A stretch of DNA of 46,742 nt from Candidatus Anaerostipes avistercoris (GCA_019119895.1 DWWD01000007.1:1-46742); one strand, 5' to 3'; shown: positions 6,859 through 16,142, counted from the first letter of the stretch. Numbers and translations are program-made. The notes: generated by a model not told the origin, from the letters alone.

Positions 6859-7683
6859 ATGCACATATCATTATTTCAGGCGATTTTAATTGGAATCGTA
6901 TATTATCTGGGTAATATAGGAACTCCATGGCTGTCTCTTTTGGGCAGTATCTCTGTAGTTTACAAGCCCCTGGTAGCAGGTACATTGGTAGGATTTATTT
7001 TGGGAGATCCGGTTCAGGGCTGTATCATAGGAGCAGCAATTAATCTTCCGTATGTGGCCTTTATTTCTGCCGGTGGAACAGCGCCGCAGGATCCGGGCCT
7101 TGCGGGAACCGTTGGAACAGCCTGGGCGCTGGCGGCCGGGGTAGATCCTTCAGCGGCAGTTACGATTGCTCTTCCGCTCGGTTTGCTGGGAACGATGATC
7201 TGGGTAGCTCATATGACTCTGGACGTAACATTTGTTCATATGGCAGATAAAGCGGCAGAAGATGGCGACATTGATAAAATCTGTTTCTGGCATGTAGTTC
7301 CGCCGCAGATTCTGATGTTTTGTCTCTGTGTAATACCGGCAACGATCGCGACTTACTTTGGATCAACGGCGGTGCAGGGATTGATCGAACAGCTGACAGG
7401 AAGACCACTGACAGTGCTTCAGGTAATTGGAGGTCTGCTCCCGGCACTGGGTATTGCAATGAATCTGCGGGCTATTTCAAGACCGGGAACGCTGTTATTT
7501 TATATGATAGGCTTCATTCTTGTGCAGTATATGGAACTTCCGGTTATTGCCGTGGCAGTTCTTGGACTTGTGATCGGATACTTCTATACGATGCTGCTGA
7601 ACAACAATCAGACACATCAGCCCGCAACTCCGGATGGAACCCCGTCTGTAACTATGGATGATGACGATGAGGAGGATTTCTGA
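6859..7683 (+). CDS. PTS EIIC component, mannose family
   Basis: 274 residues, an integral membrane subunit with several hydrophobic spans. IGAAINLPYVAFISAGG, LGLLGTMIW and LPALGIAMNLRAI are EIIC signatures. It forms part of the sugar channel with EIID. The C-terminus is a hydrophilic tail ending MDDDDEEDF. The stop codon is separated by one base from the EIID start, so the two are translationally coupled. Confidence 0.93.
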   Translation: MHISLFQAILIGIVYYLGNIGTPWLSLLGSISVVYKPLVAGTLVGFILGDPVQGCIIGAAINLPYVAFISAGGTAPQDPGLAGTVGTAWALAAGVDPSAAVTIALPLGLLGTMIWVAHMTLDVTFVHMADKAAEDGDIDKICFWHVVPPQILMFCLCVIPATIATYFGSTAVQGLIEQLTGRPLTVLQVIGGLLPALGIAMNLRAISRPGTLLFYMIGFILVQYMELPVIAVAVLGLVIGYFYTMLLNNNQTHQPATPDGTPSVTMDDDDEEDF

Positions 7684-7684
7684 T

Positions 7685-8515
7685 ATGGCAGAGAAAAAGT
7701 TAAGCAAAAAAGATGTAGTAAAAGCGTTTTGGAGATGGACTTTCTTTTCTCATGCGAACTATAATTATGAGAGATTGGAAGCAACCGGTCTGGTACATGC
7801 GTTTAAACATGTTATAAAGAAACTATATGGTGATGACGAAGAAGAATATAAAGCCTGTATTAAACGCCATATGCAGTTCTTTAATACAGAGCCTCATATC
7901 GGAGGCGTGATTCCGGGCATTGTTCTGGCTATGGAAGAAGAAAGGGCGAACGGAGCTCCGATTACAGACGATGCCATCAACGGTGTTAAAACAGGATTGA
8001 TGGGACCGTTTGCGGGAATTGGAGATACATTATGGCAGGGAACTTTGACGCCGATTCTTCTGGCGTTTGGTATCTCTCTCGGATCTCAGGGAAATCTTCT
8101 GGGGCCGTTGATCTATACGCTGTTAATGTTCGGAATTATGTGGCCGGTCGCTTATTTCTGCTGGATGAAAGGATACGAATTGGGAAAAGAAGGAATCGAA
8201 AAGATTCTGGGAGGAAATCAGCTGCAGATGCTGATCACAGGTGCTTCGGCTATGGGAGCAATTGTTCTTGGAGCTTTATCCAGTCAGTTCGTGACAGTTC
8301 ATTGTTCCGCGATCATCAAAATCGGTTCCATGGAAATGAATGTTCAGGAAACAGTATTTGATGCGTTATTTTTAGGAATTCTGCCGCTGGCTGTAACACT
8401 TTTGACCCTTTATCTGTTAAAGAACCGAAAGATGAAGGCAACAACGGTTATGGTAATTCTGATTTTGATTGGTTTGATCGGCGGAGGGCTTGGATTCCTT
8501 GGAGCTGCATCATAA
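7685..8515 (+). CDS. PTS EIID component, mannose family
   Basis: 276 residues. FWRWTFFSHANYNYERLEATG, FFNTEPHIGG and KTGLMGPFAGIGDTLWQGT are EIID hallmarks, followed by membrane spans in the C-terminal third. It completes the membrane complex with EIIC. The ATG at 7685 lies one base after the EIIC stop, with GAGGAGG in the EIIC end as its ribosome binding site. An earlier in-frame ATG at 7658 lies inside EIIC. Confidence 0.93.
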   Translation: MAEKKLSKKDVVKAFWRWTFFSHANYNYERLEATGLVHAFKHVIKKLYGDDEEEYKACIKRHMQFFNTEPHIGGVIPGIVLAMEEERANGAPITDDAINGVKTGLMGPFAGIGDTLWQGTLTPILLAFGISLGSQGNLLGPLIYTLLMFGIMWPVAYFCWMKGYELGKEGIEKILGGNQLQMLITGASAMGAIVLGALSSQFVTVHCSAIIKIGSMEMNVQETVFDALFLGILPLAVTLLTLYLLKNRKMKATTVMVILILIGLIGGGLGFLGAAS

Positions 8516-8546
8516 AATAAGAATAGAAGATGGAGGTAGACTTATT

Positions 8547-9593
8547 ATGGATGGGATGGCAAAGACGCTGGTATTCACCGGCGAACGACAGATTGAACTC
8601 CGGGAATATCCGATTCCGGAAGTGAGCGACGATAAAGTTCTGGTCAAAGTAGATGCGTGTGCGATCTGCACGTGGGAGCAGAGGGTATATACAGGAGTGA
8701 AAAAAGTAGAATATCCGTTTATCGGCGGACATGAGATGGTGGGAAAGATCATCGGGATGGGGAAAAATGTCGACAGGCGGCAGTGGAGCGAGGGTGATTT
8801 TGTTGCAGTGGGCGTGACGCTTCCGTGTAAAAACTGCTATCAGTGCAAGAGCGGAAATGAGCAGAACTGTGAGAACTTCGATCACAGCAAACAGCAGGAG
8901 GGACTTCCGGAAAAAGGAATGGGCGGAATGAGTTCCCATCTGCTGGTAAGTCCGGATAATCTATTCCACATTGACCATGTTTCGCCGGAAGAAGCAACGA
9001 TTACCGAGCCTTTGTCATGTGTGCTCCACAGTGTGGAGACAGCGCAGATCGAATTCGGAGATACAGTTGTCGTCATTGGCTGCGGCATTATGGGTCTGCT
9101 CCATACATTATTATCCATAAGGAGAGGGGCATGCGTGATCGTATCGGACACAAATGAAGAAAGAACGAAACTGGCTCTGGAACTGGGTGCATCCTATGCG
9201 GTGAATCCGTCAAAAGAGGATTTGGAAGAGAAAGTAAAGGAAATCACGGGAGGTATAAAAGCGCAGGTCGTATTTGATACAACGCCGATTTCGGCAGTTG
9301 CGGAGGATGCGGTAAAATCGGTAGCCAACAATGGACGGCTGGTACTTTACAGTTCTTTCTATCCGGATACACCGATTTCTATCAGTCCAGACTGGCTTCA
9401 CAAGAGTGCGGCGAAGCTTCTGGGGACCGCCAATTCCAACACAGTGGATTTCACCAGAGCAACCAGGCTTTTGTCCCAGGGAATCATAGATGTAAAACCA
9501 TTTGTCAGTGAAGTCTACGAATTGGAAGAATATAAGCAGGCTTTTGAATCTGCAATCAAGGGAGATAAATTCCGCGTTGTGATCAAGTTTTAA
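8547..9593 (+). CDS. zinc-dependent medium-chain alcohol/polyol dehydrogenase
   Basis: 348 residues of the MDR superfamily. CAICTWEQRVYTG supplies the catalytic-zinc Cys and GHEMVG the second ligand. CKNCYQCKSGNEQNC is the structural zinc loop. VVVIGCGIMG followed by an acidic residue (SDTNEE) is an NAD-type Rossmann motif. In this operon it probably oxidizes the phosphorylated polyol to a ketose phosphate, or reduces the reverse. The ATG at 8547 follows GGAGG (8532-8536); the frame is open further upstream into the EIID end. Confidence 0.88.
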   Translation: MDGMAKTLVFTGERQIELREYPIPEVSDDKVLVKVDACAICTWEQRVYTGVKKVEYPFIGGHEMVGKIIGMGKNVDRRQWSEGDFVAVGVTLPCKNCYQCKSGNEQNCENFDHSKQQEGLPEKGMGGMSSHLLVSPDNLFHIDHVSPEEATITEPLSCVLHSVETAQIEFGDTVVVIGCGIMGLLHTLLSIRRGACVIVSDTNEERTKLALELGASYAVNPSKEDLEEKVKEITGGIKAQVVFDTTPISAVAEDAVKSVANNGRLVLYSSFYPDTPISISPDWLHKSAAKLLGTANSNTVDFTRATRLLSQGIIDVKPFVSEVYELEEYKQAFESAIKGDKFRVVIKF

Positions 9594-9599
9594 AAGCGG

Positions 9600-9629
9600 G
9601 CAGTCAGACCACATTTGAGGCCTGGCTGC
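9600..9629 (+). promoter_or_regulatory. intergenic hairpin inside the operon
   Basis: GCAGTCAG (9600-9607) pairs with CTGGCTGC (9622-9629) with one G-U pair, two further pairs inside and no T run after it. It may stabilise or separate the upstream and downstream mRNA segments. Confidence 0.3.
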
Positions 9630-9684
9630 TGCTTTGCGTACAAACCAGGAGCCCTGCAGCCTGTGTAAAATCAGTGAGGAGGAT

Positions 9685-10908
9685 ATGAGATATCAGCAGG
9701 AAATATCTCAGAGTAATGTAATGAACGAAATATTAAATATGCAGATCAACGATATGGCGAAGGTAACTTTTGACTGCAGCTGTGGAAGGAAACATTTTCT
9801 GGATATCGACAAAATTGTAATGGGGCAGGGCGTGATCAGCCGCCTGCCGGAAGTTCTGTCAGATTGTGCGGGAGAAAATGTTTACATTTTGTGTGATCAG
9901 AATACATATCAGGCAGCAGGAAAAAAAGTAAAAGAAACTCTGGAAGGTTCCGATTTCCAGGTGAAATGCACTGTGCTTGATTCCGGAGACCAGATTCTGA
10001 TCCCGGATGAAAAAGCAGTGGGAAAGATGTTTATGGAACTGGAAGCAGATACCGCGATGATCGTGGCGGTGGGTTCCGGTACTTTAAATGATATGGCGAA
10101 ATATATGTCATCCAAAACGAAAATTCCGTATACGATCGTCTGTACAGCGCCGTCCATGGATGGATATGCTTCTTCCGGAGCGCCGCTTATGAATGGAGGA
10201 CGGAAGATCTCTTATACGGCAACACTGCCATATGCGATCGTAGGCGATACAGATGTTATGAAAGACGCGCCGATGCGCATGATCCATGCGGGATACGGGG
10301 ATATTATCGGCAAACTGACCTGCCTTGCGGACTGGAGATTGTCTCATGAACTGACAGGAGAATATTACTGTGAAACCATTGTGAAATTAGTGCAGAAAGC
10401 CATCAAAAAAGTAGTGGATCACCGGAAAGGACTGGAGCAGAGACAGGAAGAAGCCATTTTGTATCTGATAGAGGCTCTGACTCTTACGGGGGTTGCCATG
10501 GGTCTGGTGGGAAATTCCCGGCCGGCGTCCGGCGCGGAACATATGCTGAGCCATTATTGGGAAATGGAGGTTATAGCAAAAGGAGAGAATCCGGAACTGC
10601 ACGGCATTAAAGTGGGAGTGGCAACTCCAGTAATCGCTGAAGTTTTTGATGCTATGCGGGATGTTCTGCCGGAATCTGTTAAAGAAATGGCACCTTCCGC
10701 TCAGGAAATTAAGACTTTGATGAAAGAAGCGGGGGCTCCGATTCATCCGCAGGAGGCAGGCCTTGACAGAGATTTGTTCTATCGGGGAATCCTGGAGGGC
10801 AATACAGTCAGAGAGCGGTTCAGCATTCTGGATCTGGCAGTACAGGAAAAGAGAATTCAGACCATAGCAGAAAAGATAACCAGAGAATATTATCCGAAAG
10901 AGGCATAG
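9685..10908 (+). CDS. glycerol-1-phosphate dehydrogenase-like protein (AraM family)
   Basis: 407 residues. FDCSCGRKH, VAVGSGTLNDMAKYMS (nucleotide-binding GSGT), APSMDGYASSGAPL and the metal ligands in GYGDIIGK, ASGAEHMLSHYWE and LHGIKVG match AraM/G1P dehydrogenase of the glycerol dehydrogenase superfamily. It would reduce dihydroxyacetone phosphate to sn-glycerol-1-phosphate with NAD(P)H. The start is uncertain: ATG 9685 follows a GTGAGGAGG stretch closely, the frame opens at a TTG (9634), and ATG 9721 is also possible. It is followed 12 nt later by an AraL-like gene, as in the B. subtilis ara operon. Confidence 0.82.
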   Translation: MRYQQEISQSNVMNEILNMQINDMAKVTFDCSCGRKHFLDIDKIVMGQGVISRLPEVLSDCAGENVYILCDQNTYQAAGKKVKETLEGSDFQVKCTVLDSGDQILIPDEKAVGKMFMELEADTAMIVAVGSGTLNDMAKYMSSKTKIPYTIVCTAPSMDGYASSGAPLMNGGRKISYTATLPYAIVGDTDVMKDAPMRMIHAGYGDIIGKLTCLADWRLSHELTGEYYCETIVKLVQKAIKKVVDHRKGLEQRQEEAILYLIEALTLTGVAMGLVGNSRPASGAEHMLSHYWEMEVIAKGENPELHGIKVGVATPVIAEVFDAMRDVLPESVKEMAPSAQEIKTLMKEAGAPIHPQEAGLDRDLFYRGILEGNTVRERFSILDLAVQEKRIQTIAEKITREYYPKEA

Positions 10909-10920
10909 GGAGGAATACCA

Positions 10921-11697
10921 ATGGGGAAAATGGATCAGATCCGATGTTTTGTTCTGGATATGGATGGAACGATTTATCTGGAAGGAGAACTGTTTGATTT
11001 CACGAAAGATTTCCTGAGACGAGTGGAGGAAAAAGGAAAGAAATACTATTTCTTTACCAACAATTCTTCCAGGAGTCAGCAGGAATATATTGACCGGCTG
11101 ACGGGGCTGGGTATCATGATCGAGCCGTCACAGATGATGATTTCTACCCATGTGGCAATCCGATATCTGAAGAAACATTACCCGGATCACTCTATTTATA
11201 TAGTAGGAACACCGTCTCTGATCCGGGAATTTGAGACGGCGGACATGAAGCTGGTTCAGGAAAATCCGGATATCGTGCTGCTGGGATTTGATACAACATT
11301 GACTTATGAAAAAATGGCGAAAGCCTGCCATTATATAAGGAACGGATGTATCTACTACGGAGTGAATCCTGACTGGAACTGTCCGATGAAAGGCGGAAAT
11401 TTTATTCCTGACTGCGGCTCCATGGCAAAAATGATCGAAGCATCCACCGGACGGTTCCCGGAGTTTTTTGGAAAACCATCCATACATACATTGGAATATA
11501 TCATTGATATAACAGGATGCCGGTCAGAAGAAATCGCCGTCGTAGGGGATCGGCTTTACACGGATATCGCAGTGGCAGCCGGAAGTGACGTCACTTCCAT
11601 TCTGGTGCTGAGCGGTGAAAGTACTATGAAGGACGTGGAAAGAAGTGATGTAAAACCGGATTTTATATACCGGGATTTAAGCGAAATTCCGGTATAA
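10921..11697 (+). CDS. HAD-IIA sugar phosphatase, NagD/AraL-like
   Basis: 258 residues. Motif I CFVLDMDGTIYLEGELF, motif II FFTNNSSRSQ, FGKPS with the motif III Lys, and motif IV VGDRLYTDIAVAAG define a class IIA haloacid dehalogenase phosphatase. These dephosphorylate small sugar or polyol phosphates in the cytosol. Next to an AraM homologue it may remove phosphate from glycerol-1-phosphate or from toxic overflow phosphates. GGAGG precedes the ATG. Last structural gene before the repressor. Confidence 0.88.
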   Translation: MGKMDQIRCFVLDMDGTIYLEGELFDFTKDFLRRVEEKGKKYYFFTNNSSRSQQEYIDRLTGLGIMIEPSQMMISTHVAIRYLKKHYPDHSIYIVGTPSLIREFETADMKLVQENPDIVLLGFDTTLTYEKMAKACHYIRNGCIYYGVNPDWNCPMKGGNFIPDCGSMAKMIEASTGRFPEFFGKPSIHTLEYIIDITGCRSEEIAVVGDRLYTDIAVAAGSDVTSILVLSGESTMKDVERSDVKPDFIYRDLSEIPV

Positions 11698-11738
11698 AAT
11701 TTAGAACAAAATACCAGCTGTTTTTATAAAGAGAAACC

Positions 11739-11770
11739 TTGAAAGAGAAACACGGAAATGGTATGATTAC
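11739..11770 (+). promoter_or_regulatory. promoter of the GntR gene with an inverted repeat
   Basis: TTGAAA (11739-11744), 17-nt spacer, TATGAT (11762-11767). GGTA-TGAT-TACC covers the -10. It resembles the island operator arms in inverted order and could mediate autoregulation. Confidence 0.55.
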
Positions 11771-11854
11771 CTTATGGATACATAAACTGATATATCTCAT
11801 CATATTGCAGTGAGGATACCGGAGTATTTCAAAAAAGGAAAAGGCGGAAACAAT

Positions 11855-12619
11855 ATGGCGGAGACGAAGAAAAAGAAACTTCTGTATATGCGCCTTCGGG
11901 ATCATATTCTGAAGGACTATGAAGAGAAACCATATTATTCTCCACTGCCTGGAGAGCGTGAATTGTGTGACATCTATAAGGTAAGCAGACCGACCGTAAG
12001 GAAAGCTCTGGAGGTGCTGGAGGATGAAGGATGCATTGCCAGATTCCCTGGCAAAGGCGCTTTCTATATCGGGAACAGAGAAAGTCACAATAACAAATTT
12101 TCAACCAATATAGCTTTTTATAATCAGGTAAGACTGCGGGGAGATTATACGAGAAGTAAAGTCCTGGCTCAGCGCATTGAACTGGCGGAGGAAGAAGTGG
12201 CACAGGCACTGGGAATCAGAGAGGGAGATAAGATTTTCCATCTGGAGAGACTGCGTTATATTAATGAACAGCTGTGGTCTCTGGCCGATGCATATGTGTC
12301 ATATTCTCTGTGTCCGGAATTGATCCAATACGACTTTACGGAGAGATCTTTACATAATACGCTGTCCAATTACGGACATATTCCTGCAAGAGCAAGACGT
12401 CGTATTACCGCAAGACAGGCGGATGAATATGAAGCCTTTAATTTAGGACTGCAAAAAGGAGATCCAGTGTGTGTTGCAAAAACTTTGACCTGTGATGATG
12501 CAGGAAACCCTTTGGAGTATTCAATCAGCAGAAGTAATGTGTATAACATGTCGATTGAACTGACATTGCAGAATAAGACGAATATCAGCGAAGGAGACAG
12601 TTATTCCAATATGCTGTAA
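11855..12619 (+). CDS. GntR-family (HutC subfamily) transcriptional regulator
   Basis: 254 residues. An N-terminal winged helix (about 10-75: YMRLRDHILKDY, LPGERELCDIYKVSRPTVRKALEVLEDEGCI, PGKGAFYI) is followed by a UTRA ligand-binding domain (about 95-245). This subfamily senses sugar phosphates or related effectors. It is the obvious candidate for the 15-bp operators at 3839-3868, 5360-5405 and 6135-6276. The ATG at 11855 is chosen over an in-frame ATG at 11810 because the protein start then matches the family and a purine-rich site (AAAGGCGG) precedes it. Confidence 0.9.
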   Translation: MAETKKKKLLYMRLRDHILKDYEEKPYYSPLPGERELCDIYKVSRPTVRKALEVLEDEGCIARFPGKGAFYIGNRESHNNKFSTNIAFYNQVRLRGDYTRSKVLAQRIELAEEEVAQALGIREGDKIFHLERLRYINEQLWSLADAYVSYSLCPELIQYDFTERSLHNTLSNYGHIPARARRRITARQADEYEAFNLGLQKGDPVCVAKTLTCDDAGNPLEYSISRSNVYNMSIELTLQNKTNISEGDSYSNML

Positions 12620-12628
12620 CACAAGAAT

Positions 12629-12648
12629 ATCCTGAAAGGGATTTTTTT
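12629..12648 (+). terminator. weak terminator after the GntR gene
   Basis: ATCCT-GAAA-GGGAT, a 5-bp stem with a GNRA loop, followed by seven T. Confidence 0.5.
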
Positions 12649-12692
12649 AGGCAGCAATGTTAAAAAATTAACAAATAAAAGGAGGAAGAACG

Positions 12693-14141
12693 ATGCACGC
12701 AGATGAAAGCTTATTGGAGATAAAGCATGCAGTGCTGTATGAGGTTGCAAAGCTTGCTTTTGAGGGAGAGCTGGAGGAAAAGAGGGATGATATAGCAAAG
12801 AAGCTGATCCCTGGTCCAAGAGCAAATTTCCGCTGTTGTATTTACAAAGAACGTGAGATTATCCGTCAGAGAGTACGTCTGGCAGAGGGGAAAGGAGTAG
12901 AGGCAGAAAATGATGATAACATCATGCAGGTTATTTATTCAGCCTGTGCAGACTGTCCGATCTCAAGCTACACGGTAACAGAGAACTGTCAGAATTGTCT
13001 TGGAAAAGCATGTATTAATTCATGCAGATTCGGAGCGATTGAGGCGGGGCGCCACCGTTCTCATATTGACCCTGGAAAATGTAAAGAATGCGGACAGTGC
13101 GCAAAAGCCTGTCCATACAATGCCATCGCACATCTGCAGAGACCATGTAAATTCAGTTGTCCGGTCGATGCGATTACATACGATGAAGAAGGAATCTGTA
13201 AGATTGATTCAGAAAAATGTATCCGCTGCGGACAGTGTATGCATGCCTGTCCATTCGGAGCGATCGGAACAAAATCTTACATCACTCATGTCATTGAGGC
13301 ACTGAAATCTGACAAGAAAGTCTATGCCATGGCAGCGCCGGCAACGGAAGGACAGTTTGGCAAAGATATTACCATGAACAGCTGGAAGAAAGCAATGAAA
13401 GAAGTTGGATTCGATGACTTCATCGAAGTAGGACTCGGCGGAGACATGACCGCTGCTTATGAGGCAGAGGAATGGGCAGAGGCATACAAGGAAGGAAAGA
13501 AAATGACAACATCCTGCTGTCCTGCATTTGTTAATATGATCGACAAACATTTTCCGGAATTGAAGGATAATGTTTCAACGACCGTTTCACCAATGTGCGC
13601 AGTATCAAGATGGATCAAATCACAGAATCCGGATGCAGTCACTGTATTTATCGGACCTTGCGTCGCAAAGAAATCAGAAGCTATGGAACACGGCATTGAA
13701 GGAAATGCAGATTTCGTACTGTCTTACAGCGAAATTGAAGCAATCATGAAAGCAAAAGACGTTGAACTCCAGCCGGAAGAAAACACCTATCAGGAAGCTT
13801 CTATTTACGGTAAGAAATTCGCAGGCTCAGGCGGAGTTACGGCAGCAGTGCTTCAGAGCCTGAAAGAATCTGAGGATGAAATTGATGCAACAGTATGCCG
13901 GGCAGACGGAGCAGCTGAATGTAAGAAAGCGCTTCTGTTCATGAAGGCAGGAAGACTGAAAGAAGACTTCATCGAAGGTATGGCGTGTGAAGGCGGATGC
14001 GTCAACGGACCAAGCAGCAATCAGAAGCCGAATGTTGCAAGAAAGAACCGCAATGCAATGCTTGCAGAAGCTGATAAACGTGATATTCACGAGAACTTAA
14101 AGAACTATGATATGGATGCATTCTCCATGCACAGATCATAA
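12693..14141 (+). CDS. [FeFe] hydrogenase-like protein, group B type
   Basis: 482 residues, cytosolic. The N-terminal part has several 4Fe-4S motifs, including CADCPISSY..CQNC, CKECGQCAKACP and CIRCGQCMHACPFGAI. The catalytic H-domain has TSCCPAF (Cys275/276), GPCVAKKSE (Cys323) and MACEGGCVNGPS, the H-cluster ligand motifs in the form seen in group B enzymes (the group A end GGGQP is absent). It may evolve or sense H2 with ferredoxin. GGAGG precedes the ATG. It is a one-gene unit with its own terminator and no maturase nearby. Confidence 0.85.
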   Translation: MHADESLLEIKHAVLYEVAKLAFEGELEEKRDDIAKKLIPGPRANFRCCIYKEREIIRQRVRLAEGKGVEAENDDNIMQVIYSACADCPISSYTVTENCQNCLGKACINSCRFGAIEAGRHRSHIDPGKCKECGQCAKACPYNAIAHLQRPCKFSCPVDAITYDEEGICKIDSEKCIRCGQCMHACPFGAIGTKSYITHVIEALKSDKKVYAMAAPATEGQFGKDITMNSWKKAMKEVGFDDFIEVGLGGDMTAAYEAEEWAEAYKEGKKMTTSCCPAFVNMIDKHFPELKDNVSTTVSPMCAVSRWIKSQNPDAVTVFIGPCVAKKSEAMEHGIEGNADFVLSYSEIEAIMKAKDVELQPEENTYQEASIYGKKFAGSGGVTAAVLQSLKESEDEIDATVCRADGAAECKKALLFMKAGRLKEDFIEGMACEGGCVNGPSSNQKPNVARKNRNAMLAEADKRDIHENLKNYDMDAFSMHRS

Positions 14142-14152
14142 ATCAAAAGATA

Positions 14153-14187
14153 AAAAGTACCAGTCAGAAATGGCTGGTACTTTTGAC
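14153..14187 (+). terminator. terminator after the hydrogenase gene
   Basis: AAAAGTACCAG (14153-14163) pairs perfectly with CTGGTACTTTT (14174-14184). Confidence 0.85.
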
Positions 14188-14278
14188 ATTACAGGGGATC
14201 TTCTCTGTATCTGATTTTGTACCGGATGATGGAAGAAGGATATATGGCTTTGTAGTTTCAGAATAAAATGAGGGCAGA

Positions 14279-14307
14279 AAGAAAAGACGCTGAGTAAAAT
14301 CAACGCC
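14279..14307 (-). terminator. terminator after pgi (minus strand)
   Basis: On the minus strand GGCGTTGA (14307-14300) pairs with TCAGCGTC (14293-14286), using two G-U pairs, around a 6-nt loop, then TTTTC. The G-U pairs become mismatches on the plus strand, so it acts mainly for pgi. Confidence 0.65.
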
Positions 14308-14345
14308 TTTTTCTTTTGTCATAAGATAATATCTTTGTAATCTGA

Positions 14346-15929
14346 TTAGATTTCCAGCAGATCACTGAAGGATTTCAATGCTCCGTCAGTGTCATGAGCA
14401 AGAACGCGTGTTGCAAGGATCTTACCAAGCTGTACGCCTTCCTGGTCGAAACTGTTTACGTTCCACAGGAATCCCTGGAACATGATCTTGTTTTCGAAAT
14501 GAGCAAGCAGAGCGCCCAATGATTCTGGCGTTACCTGGTCTCCGATGATGATGCTGGAAGGACGTCCTCCTGCGAATCTCTTGTTTGGATTCTCATCATC
14601 TTTACCGCAGGCGAATGCGATGATCTGAGCAGCTACGTTAGCGCACAGTTTCTGCTGGCTTGTTGTTCCCTGGATTTCCACGTCTACGCCTAACTGATTC
14701 TTTTTGTATCCGACAAACTGTAATGGAACGATATCAGTTCCCTGATGTAATAACTGATAGAAAGAATGCTGTCCGTTTGTGCCAGGCTCACCGAAGATGA
14801 TCGGTCCTGTCGGGTAGTTAACAGGCTCTCCGTCGCGGTTTACGCTCTTACCGTTGGATTCCATGTCACACTGCTGTAAGTGTGCAGGGAAACGATTCAG
14901 TGCCTGAGAATATGGAAGAACAGCTGTTGTAGGATATCCCTGTACGTTGCGCTCGTAAACGCCGATCAGGGCATCTAACATGTCAGGGTTCTTCAGAATA
15001 TCTTTATTCTTGGCAAGTTCGTCTTCGTCTGCAGCGCCGTTAAGGATTCTTGCATATATATCTGGTCCGAATGCCAGAGAAAGAACAACACCGCCGACAA
15101 CGGAAGAAGAAGAATAACGTCCTCCGATAAAGTCATCCATGAAGAATGATTCAAGATAATCATCGCCCTGAGCCAGAGGAGAAGTCTCGCTTGTGGCAGC
15201 AAGCATGTGATTCTTTGGATCTAATCCGGCCTTCACTAAAGCGTCTTTTACGAAGGCTTCATTTGTAAGTGTCTCTAACGTAGTTCCTGATTTGGAAACT
15301 ACGATGAACAGAGAACGGGATACATCAATAGAATTGAGAACGGCAGCAGCATCATCCGGATCAACGTTACTGATGAATTTTGCTTCCATCTTTAAGGTAT
15401 CGTTTGCTTTTGCCCAGTTCTCAAGAGCGATATACAGAGCGCGAGGCCCTAAGTCGCTTCCGCCGATACCGATCTGAACAACTGTTGTAAATGTTTCTCC
15501 TGCAGCGTTTGTAATTTCTCCTGCATGAACTTTGTTTGCGAATTCAGCGGCTTTTTCCTGCTGGGAAACATAAAATTCACGTTTGTCAACACCGTCAACG
15601 ATGACAGCGTCGCCCTGCTGTCTGCGGGCTAAGTGATGAAGAACGCGGCGTTTTTCTCCGGTATTAATGATTGCGCCATTGTACAATTCTTCGTATTTTT
15701 CAACCAGCTGCTGCTCTTCAGCTAAATCAGCGAGAGCTTCCAGGACTGTGTCGTCCACTTCTTTTGCAGCATAGTTGTAGCTGAGACCAGCTGCCATTGG
15801 CGCGCTGTACTTAGCTACACGTTCAGCGCCGCTGTCTCCGGACATTGCTTCTACAATGTTTACGCGGCCTTTTAATTCGGCAAGCTTGTCAAAGGATGCC
15901 AAAGTGTCGAGATTTTTCCATGTTGCCAT
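14346..15929 (-). CDS. pgi: glucose-6-phosphate isomerase
   Basis: 527 residues. QIGIGGSDLGPRALYIAL, VVSKSGTTLETLTNEAF, GGRYSSSSVVGG and EPGTNGQHSFYQLLHQGT are PGI signatures with the SIS phosphosugar fold. It interconverts glucose-6-phosphate and fructose-6-phosphate. It is a single-gene unit with its own promoter and terminator, pointing against both sugar loci. Position alone does not show that it belongs to either. Confidence 0.95.
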   Translation of the reverse strand: MATWKNLDTLASFDKLAELKGRVNIVEAMSGDSGAERVAKYSAPMAAGLSYNYAAKEVDDTVLEALADLAEEQQLVEKYEELYNGAIINTGEKRRVLHHLARRQQGDAVIVDGVDKREFYVSQQEKAAEFANKVHAGEITNAAGETFTTVVQIGIGGSDLGPRALYIALENWAKANDTLKMEAKFISNVDPDDAAAVLNSIDVSRSLFIVVSKSGTTLETLTNEAFVKDALVKAGLDPKNHMLAATSETSPLAQGDDYLESFFMDDFIGGRYSSSSVVGGVVLSLAFGPDIYARILNGAADEDELAKNKDILKNPDMLDALIGVYERNVQGYPTTAVLPYSQALNRFPAHLQQCDMESNGKSVNRDGEPVNYPTGPIIFGEPGTNGQHSFYQLLHQGTDIVPLQFVGYKKNQLGVDVEIQGTTSQQKLCANVAAQIIAFACGKDDENPNKRFAGGRPSSIIIGDQVTPESLGALLAHFENKIMFQGFLWNVNSFDQEGVQLGKILATRVLAHDTDGALKSFSDLLEI

Positions 15930-16016
15930 AAGTTATTCCTCCTTAATATGGGCATTGATTAATTAGATGTCACACATGCAAATACAAAAGATGTTCTGCA
16001 AACCTAATTTGTCTTA

Positions 16017-16045
16017 ATTATACTAAAAAATCTTTTCTATTTCAA
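16017..16045 (-). promoter_or_regulatory. promoter of pgi
   Basis: On the minus strand TTGAAA (16045-16040), 17-nt spacer, TATAAT (16022-16017). About 90 nt of leader precede the pgi start. The rest of the 300-base gap between pgi and the glycyl radical enzyme holds the divergent promoter and operator. Confidence 0.75.
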
Positions 16046-16142
16046 TGGATTGTACTGTATGAGATAGAAATTTAGTTTGAATTTGCTGAAAAATTCACAA
16101 AATAGCTGAGCGCTTTAGCGTGACAGAGTGAAAAGTTTCAGT

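Noticed and set aside
11757-11770. An eighth copy of the GntR operator before its own gene
   Set aside because: GGTA-N4-TACC has reversed arm order and different spacing, so it is listed as an inverted repeat but not counted as the same motif.
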